64,000 bases of DNA, taken from positions 310,001-374,000 of the forward strand of contig NZ_JNYJ01000001.1 in NCBI RefSeq assembly GCF_000716715.1. The letters are read 5' to 3'. The translations under genes were made by a program, and so were the position numbers. Below, piece by piece: positions 61,596 through 64,000 of this stretch. The DNA is from Dactylosporangium aurantiacum (lineage in GTDB: Bacteria; Actinomycetota; Actinomycetes; Mycobacteriales; Micromonosporaceae). The notes beneath the pieces were generated by a model. It ran no database searches, was not told the DNA's origin, and worked only from the letters and a program-made list of their open reading frames with translations. The stretch's first letter is position 1. The number at the start of each line of letters is the position of its first letter.

Positions 61596-62747
61596 TCAGT
61601 CCAGTGCGACCCGCAGGTGGCGGGGGCCGCGCAGGATCGGGCTCGGCCGGTACACCGGCGGGTCCTCCAGCAGCCGCGCCCGGGCCAGGACCGGCGCGAG
61701 CGCCTGCAGCGCCACCTGCGCCTCCAGCCGGGCCATCGGCGCGCCGAAGCAGTAGTGGATGCCGTCGCCGAAGCCGAGGTGCTGCACGGGCCGGCGGTCC
61801 GGGTCGAACCGGTCGGGGTCGCTGACGTGCGCCGGGTCCCGGCTCGCGGCGGCCAGCAGCAGGGTGATCGACGCGCCCGACGGGATCGTGACGTCGGCGA
61901 TCGGGATGTCGTCGAGCGCGGTGCGCCACGGCAGGAACTGCACCGGCGGGTCCCACCGCAGGACCTCCTCGACGAGCGGCACCGCGAACCCCGGGGCAGC
62001 CAGCAGCCGGTCGATCCAGCGCGGCTCGCGCAGCAGCGCGAGGGAGGCGTTCGCGATCAGGTTCACGGTCGTCTCGTGCCCGGCGATGAGCAGCAGCAGC
62101 GCGGTGCTGACCAGCTCGTCGCGGGTGAGCCGGCCGTCGGGGCCGTCGTCGGTGGCGAGGGAGCGCAGCAGGCCCGGCTCCGGGTCGGCGTCGACGAGCT
62201 CGCCGAGGTAGTCGGCCAGCTCCCGGAACGCGGTGGTCTGCCGCGGCTGCCCGGCCGACAGCGCCGCGTCGATCCACGTCCGGAAGCGGGGCTCGTCGGC
62301 GAGCGGCACGCCGAGCAGCTCGCAGATCACCAGGACCGGCAGCGGGTAGGCGAACTGGTCGACGATGTCCACGGTGGACGGTGGGAAGTCGGCGACGAGC
62401 CGGTCGACGATGCCCTCGAAGGACTGCTGGAGGTCCGCGACGAGCGTCGGGCGGTGCGGCGGGCCGAACTGCCGGTTGGCGAGGCGGCGCAGCCGGTCGT
62501 GCTCGGGCGGGTCGGTGCGCAGGAAGCTCGGCGACAGCCCGACGAGCTCGTCGGCGGGGGTGAACGCGGAGCTGACCCGCGGGTCGTGCAGCAGCGCGGT
62601 GACCTCCCGGAACGTGGTCACCAGCCAGGTGCCGTCGGGTTCGCGGCCGACCGGGGTGCGCCGCAGCGACGTGTACAGCGGATACGGGTCGTGGCGGTTG
62701 ACGGGGTCGAGCACCGCGTTGAAGACCGAGCCTACGGACGTCGTCAT
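61596..62747 (-). CDS. Cytochrome P450
   Basis: A 383-residue soluble bacterial (class I) P450. Landmarks: I-helix LLLIAGHETTVNLIANASLA (oxygen-activation AGxET), K-helix E-x-x-R in VEEVLRWDPPVQFLPWRTAL, and the heme loop LGFGDGIHYCFGAPMARLEA with the thiolate Cys333. It is shorter than the usual ~400. The start overlaps the stop of the ferredoxin-reductase-like gene, so the two are coupled: the reductase would pass electrons (through a ferredoxin not seen in the window) to the P450. The substrate is unknown. Confidence 0.94.
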   Translation of the reverse strand: MTTSVGSVFNAVLDPVNRHDPYPLYTSLRRTPVGREPDGTWLVTTFREVTALLHDPRVSSAFTPADELVGLSPSFLRTDPPEHDRLRRLANRQFGPPHRPTLVADLQQSFEGIVDRLVADFPPSTVDIVDQFAYPLPVLVICELLGVPLADEPRFRTWIDAALSAGQPRQTTAFRELADYLGELVDADPEPGLLRSLATDDGPDGRLTRDELVSTALLLLIAGHETTVNLIANASLALLREPRWIDRLLAAPGFAVPLVEEVLRWDPPVQFLPWRTALDDIPIADVTIPSGASITLLLAAASRDPAHVSDPDRFDPDRRPVQHLGFGDGIHYCFGAPMARLEAQVALQALAPVLARARLLEDPPVYRPSPILRGPRHLRVALD

Positions 62748-64000
62748 CGGGGCCCCCTCACGAACGACGCGGACCGGGAGCTGGGACTGTGCCCGGTCAC
62801 CACGACGGTGGCGTCGCGGGCCAGGAACTTCGGGTCGGGCACCTCGGCCGGGACCGGCACCATCGTCTCGGGCTGGTCGACGGTGGTGAACCGGGGCGGG
62901 AACGACGCCGCCTGCTCGATCAGCCGCTCGTAGAACGGCAGCCAGCGGCCGTGGTTGAAGGTGACGGCGCCGGTGAGGCGGCCCTTGTACCCGTACGCGG
63001 CGGCGAAGCGGCGCTGCTCGACGGAGCCCTGGGTGATGACCACCTCGTCGGCGAACGTGGGCACGCCGACGGCCTTGATGTTGGTGCCGAACTGCAGCGA
63101 CCAGAACTTCGGCATGTGCAGGTGCGGCCAGCGGTCGGCCTCGTCGCTGACCATGTTGTGCGCGGCGACCTCCGCCTGGGCCACCGCGTTGCCCCAGTGC
63201 TCCAGGGCCAGGAACTGGTAGCCGAACATCGGGTTCGGGGCGCGGGCCACGTCACCGGCGACGAACACGTCGTCCAGGACGAGGCCGTTGACGTCGAAGG
63301 CGCGGCAGCCGGCGTCGCACGCGAGCCCCCACGGGCCGACCGCGAGCCCCGACTCGCGCAGCCACTCGACGTTGCGGACCCCGCCGAGCGCGGCGACGAC
63401 CACGGCGACGTCGGCCTCGGTGCCGTCGGAGAAGCGCGCGCGGCGCACCCGCCCCTCCGGGTCACCCTCGATGGCCTCGACGGTGACCCCGCAGCGCAGG
63501 TCGACGCCGTGCTCGCGCTGCAGGTCGGCGGCGACGGCGCCGATCACCCCGCCGAGGGCGCCCGCGAGGGGCGTGGCGGCGGCCTCGGCGACGATGACGT
63601 CCAGGCCCATCGACCGGCACGTGGAGGCGATCTCGGAGCCGGCGAACCCGGCGCCGATGACCAGGACCCGCGGCGCCGGGCCCTCGTGCGGCGGGCCCTC
63701 GTCGGCGGGCGGCGGTCCGGTGCGCAGGTGCGCGGCGGCGCCGAACGGTGCGATCGCGGCGAGCCGCTCGTGCAGCCGCTGCGCGTCCTCGCGGGTGCGC
63801 AGCACGAACATGCCGTCCAGCGCGGCCTCGACGGGGTCGTGCCACGGCCTGGCCCGCACGCCGGTGGTGATGAGCAGCCGGTCGAACGGCACGGATCTGC
63901 CGTCGCCGAGCACGATCCGGCGCGCGGCGAGGTCCAGGCCGGTCGCGGTGACGCCGAGCTTCCACGTGGCGTTGAGGTCGTCGCTGTGCGGCAGCGCGGT
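62744..64000 (-). CDS. FAD-dependent ferredoxin reductase-like oxidoreductase (5' truncated by window edge)
   Basis: C-terminal 418 residues of a two-dinucleotide-fold flavoprotein; the frame runs open to the last base, so the N-terminal FAD-binding GxGxxG lies outside. Seen here are the FAD-domain end (FDRLLITTGVRARPW), the NAD(P)H-binding fold VLVIGAGFAGSEIASTCRSM, and the second FAD contact VNGLVLDDVFVAGDVARAPN, with the flavin-tail WGNAVAQAEVAAHNM. The C-terminal region (FWSLQFGTNIKAVGVPTFAD) is the reductase-type dimer domain. A ~20-residue Pro/Gly insertion (GPPPADEGPPHEGPAP) separates the folds. Overlaps the P450 start; most likely the electron donor for it. Confidence 0.9.
   Translation of the reverse strand, partial: TALPHSDDLNATWKLGVTATGLDLAARRIVLGDGRSVPFDRLLITTGVRARPWHDPVEAALDGMFVLRTREDAQRLHERLAAIAPFGAAAHLRTGPPPADEGPPHEGPAPRVLVIGAGFAGSEIASTCRSMGLDVIVAEAAATPLAGALGGVIGAVAADLQREHGVDLRCGVTVEAIEGDPEGRVRRARFSDGTEADVAVVVAALGGVRNVEWLRESGLAVGPWGLACDAGCRAFDVNGLVLDDVFVAGDVARAPNPMFGYQFLALEHWGNAVAQAEVAAHNMVSDEADRWPHLHMPKFWSLQFGTNIKAVGVPTFADEVVITQGSVEQRRFAAAYGYKGRLTGAVTFNHGRWLPFYERLIEQAASFPPRFTTVDQPETMVPVPAEVPDPKFLARDATVVVTGHSPSSRSASFVRGPR

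Overview
The window is very GC-rich, densely coding, and has the gene content of a filamentous actinobacterium. A member of the Micromonosporaceae (Actinoplanes/Dactylosporangium/Micromonospora type) is the best guess. Support comes from an ANTAR regulator, the livHMGF-livK/polA/rpsA/coaE/uvrB neighbourhood, phosphatidylinositol-mannoside (PIM) lipid genes, the pdxS-pdxT-yebC block, GTG/TTG starts, and many genes whose only visible upstream signal is a TAnnnT -10 box 6-8 nt before the start codon (leaderless mRNAs). The taxonomic call is an inference from gene content. No rRNA, tRNA, CRISPR array, insertion sequence or prophage was seen.

Layout. 1-6230: the end of an ANTAR response regulator, then a branched-chain amino-acid ABC transporter (livHMGF on +, lipoprotein livK on -). 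6437-16145: DNA maintenance and translation core (polA, methyltransferase, rpsA; uvrB and coaE on the opposite strand), with a 1.3-kb minisatellite-filled spacer between rpsA and uvrB. 16292-19654: small membrane proteins and an NAD-salvage pair (pnuC-nadR). 19635-25288: a tightly coupled five-gene operon of the uncharacterised STM4015-STM4011 type (LRR protein, ATP-grasp, sulfatase-like hydrolase, two radical SAM enzymes). 25509-36353: typA, a lytic transglycosylase, a CocE/NonD hydrolase, an HTH_42 protein, a DUF6745 pair, an orphan class I terpene synthase and a methyltransferase. 36430-41518: a SRPBCC protein, a MHYT protein, a LolA-like protein and a two-component pair. 41502-44706: a self-controlled-looking MerR/VIT-VWA operon. 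44836-57756: a PAP2-like protein, then the conserved thrS-HIT-(EF-G2)-pgsA-patA-pimA-pdxS-pdxT-yebC block. 57850-64000: a decayed Uma2 gene, a NarL-type two-component system, an internally duplicated membrane protein, and a P450 overlapping a ferredoxin-reductase-like gene that runs off the window.

Main observation. The promoters of polA (6437-6459), uvrB (15292-15314) and the STM4015-4011-like operon (19635-19657) all carry the actinobacterial RecA-independent DNA-damage promoter motif TTGTCR...N8-TAnnnT, which PafBC recognises in mycobacteria. All three are placed 6-7 nt before the start codon. The copy in front of the five-gene operon matches the full consensus TTGTCRGTG-N8-TAnnnT. This puts an undescribed two-radical-SAM pathway in the same predicted regulon as excision repair and DNA polymerase I, and it is the most interesting candidate system here. 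A second candidate is the MerR-VIT/VWA pair, whose promoter contains two adjacent TGACAGTGTCA palindromes. A third theme is minisatellite expansion, both between genes and inside reading frames.
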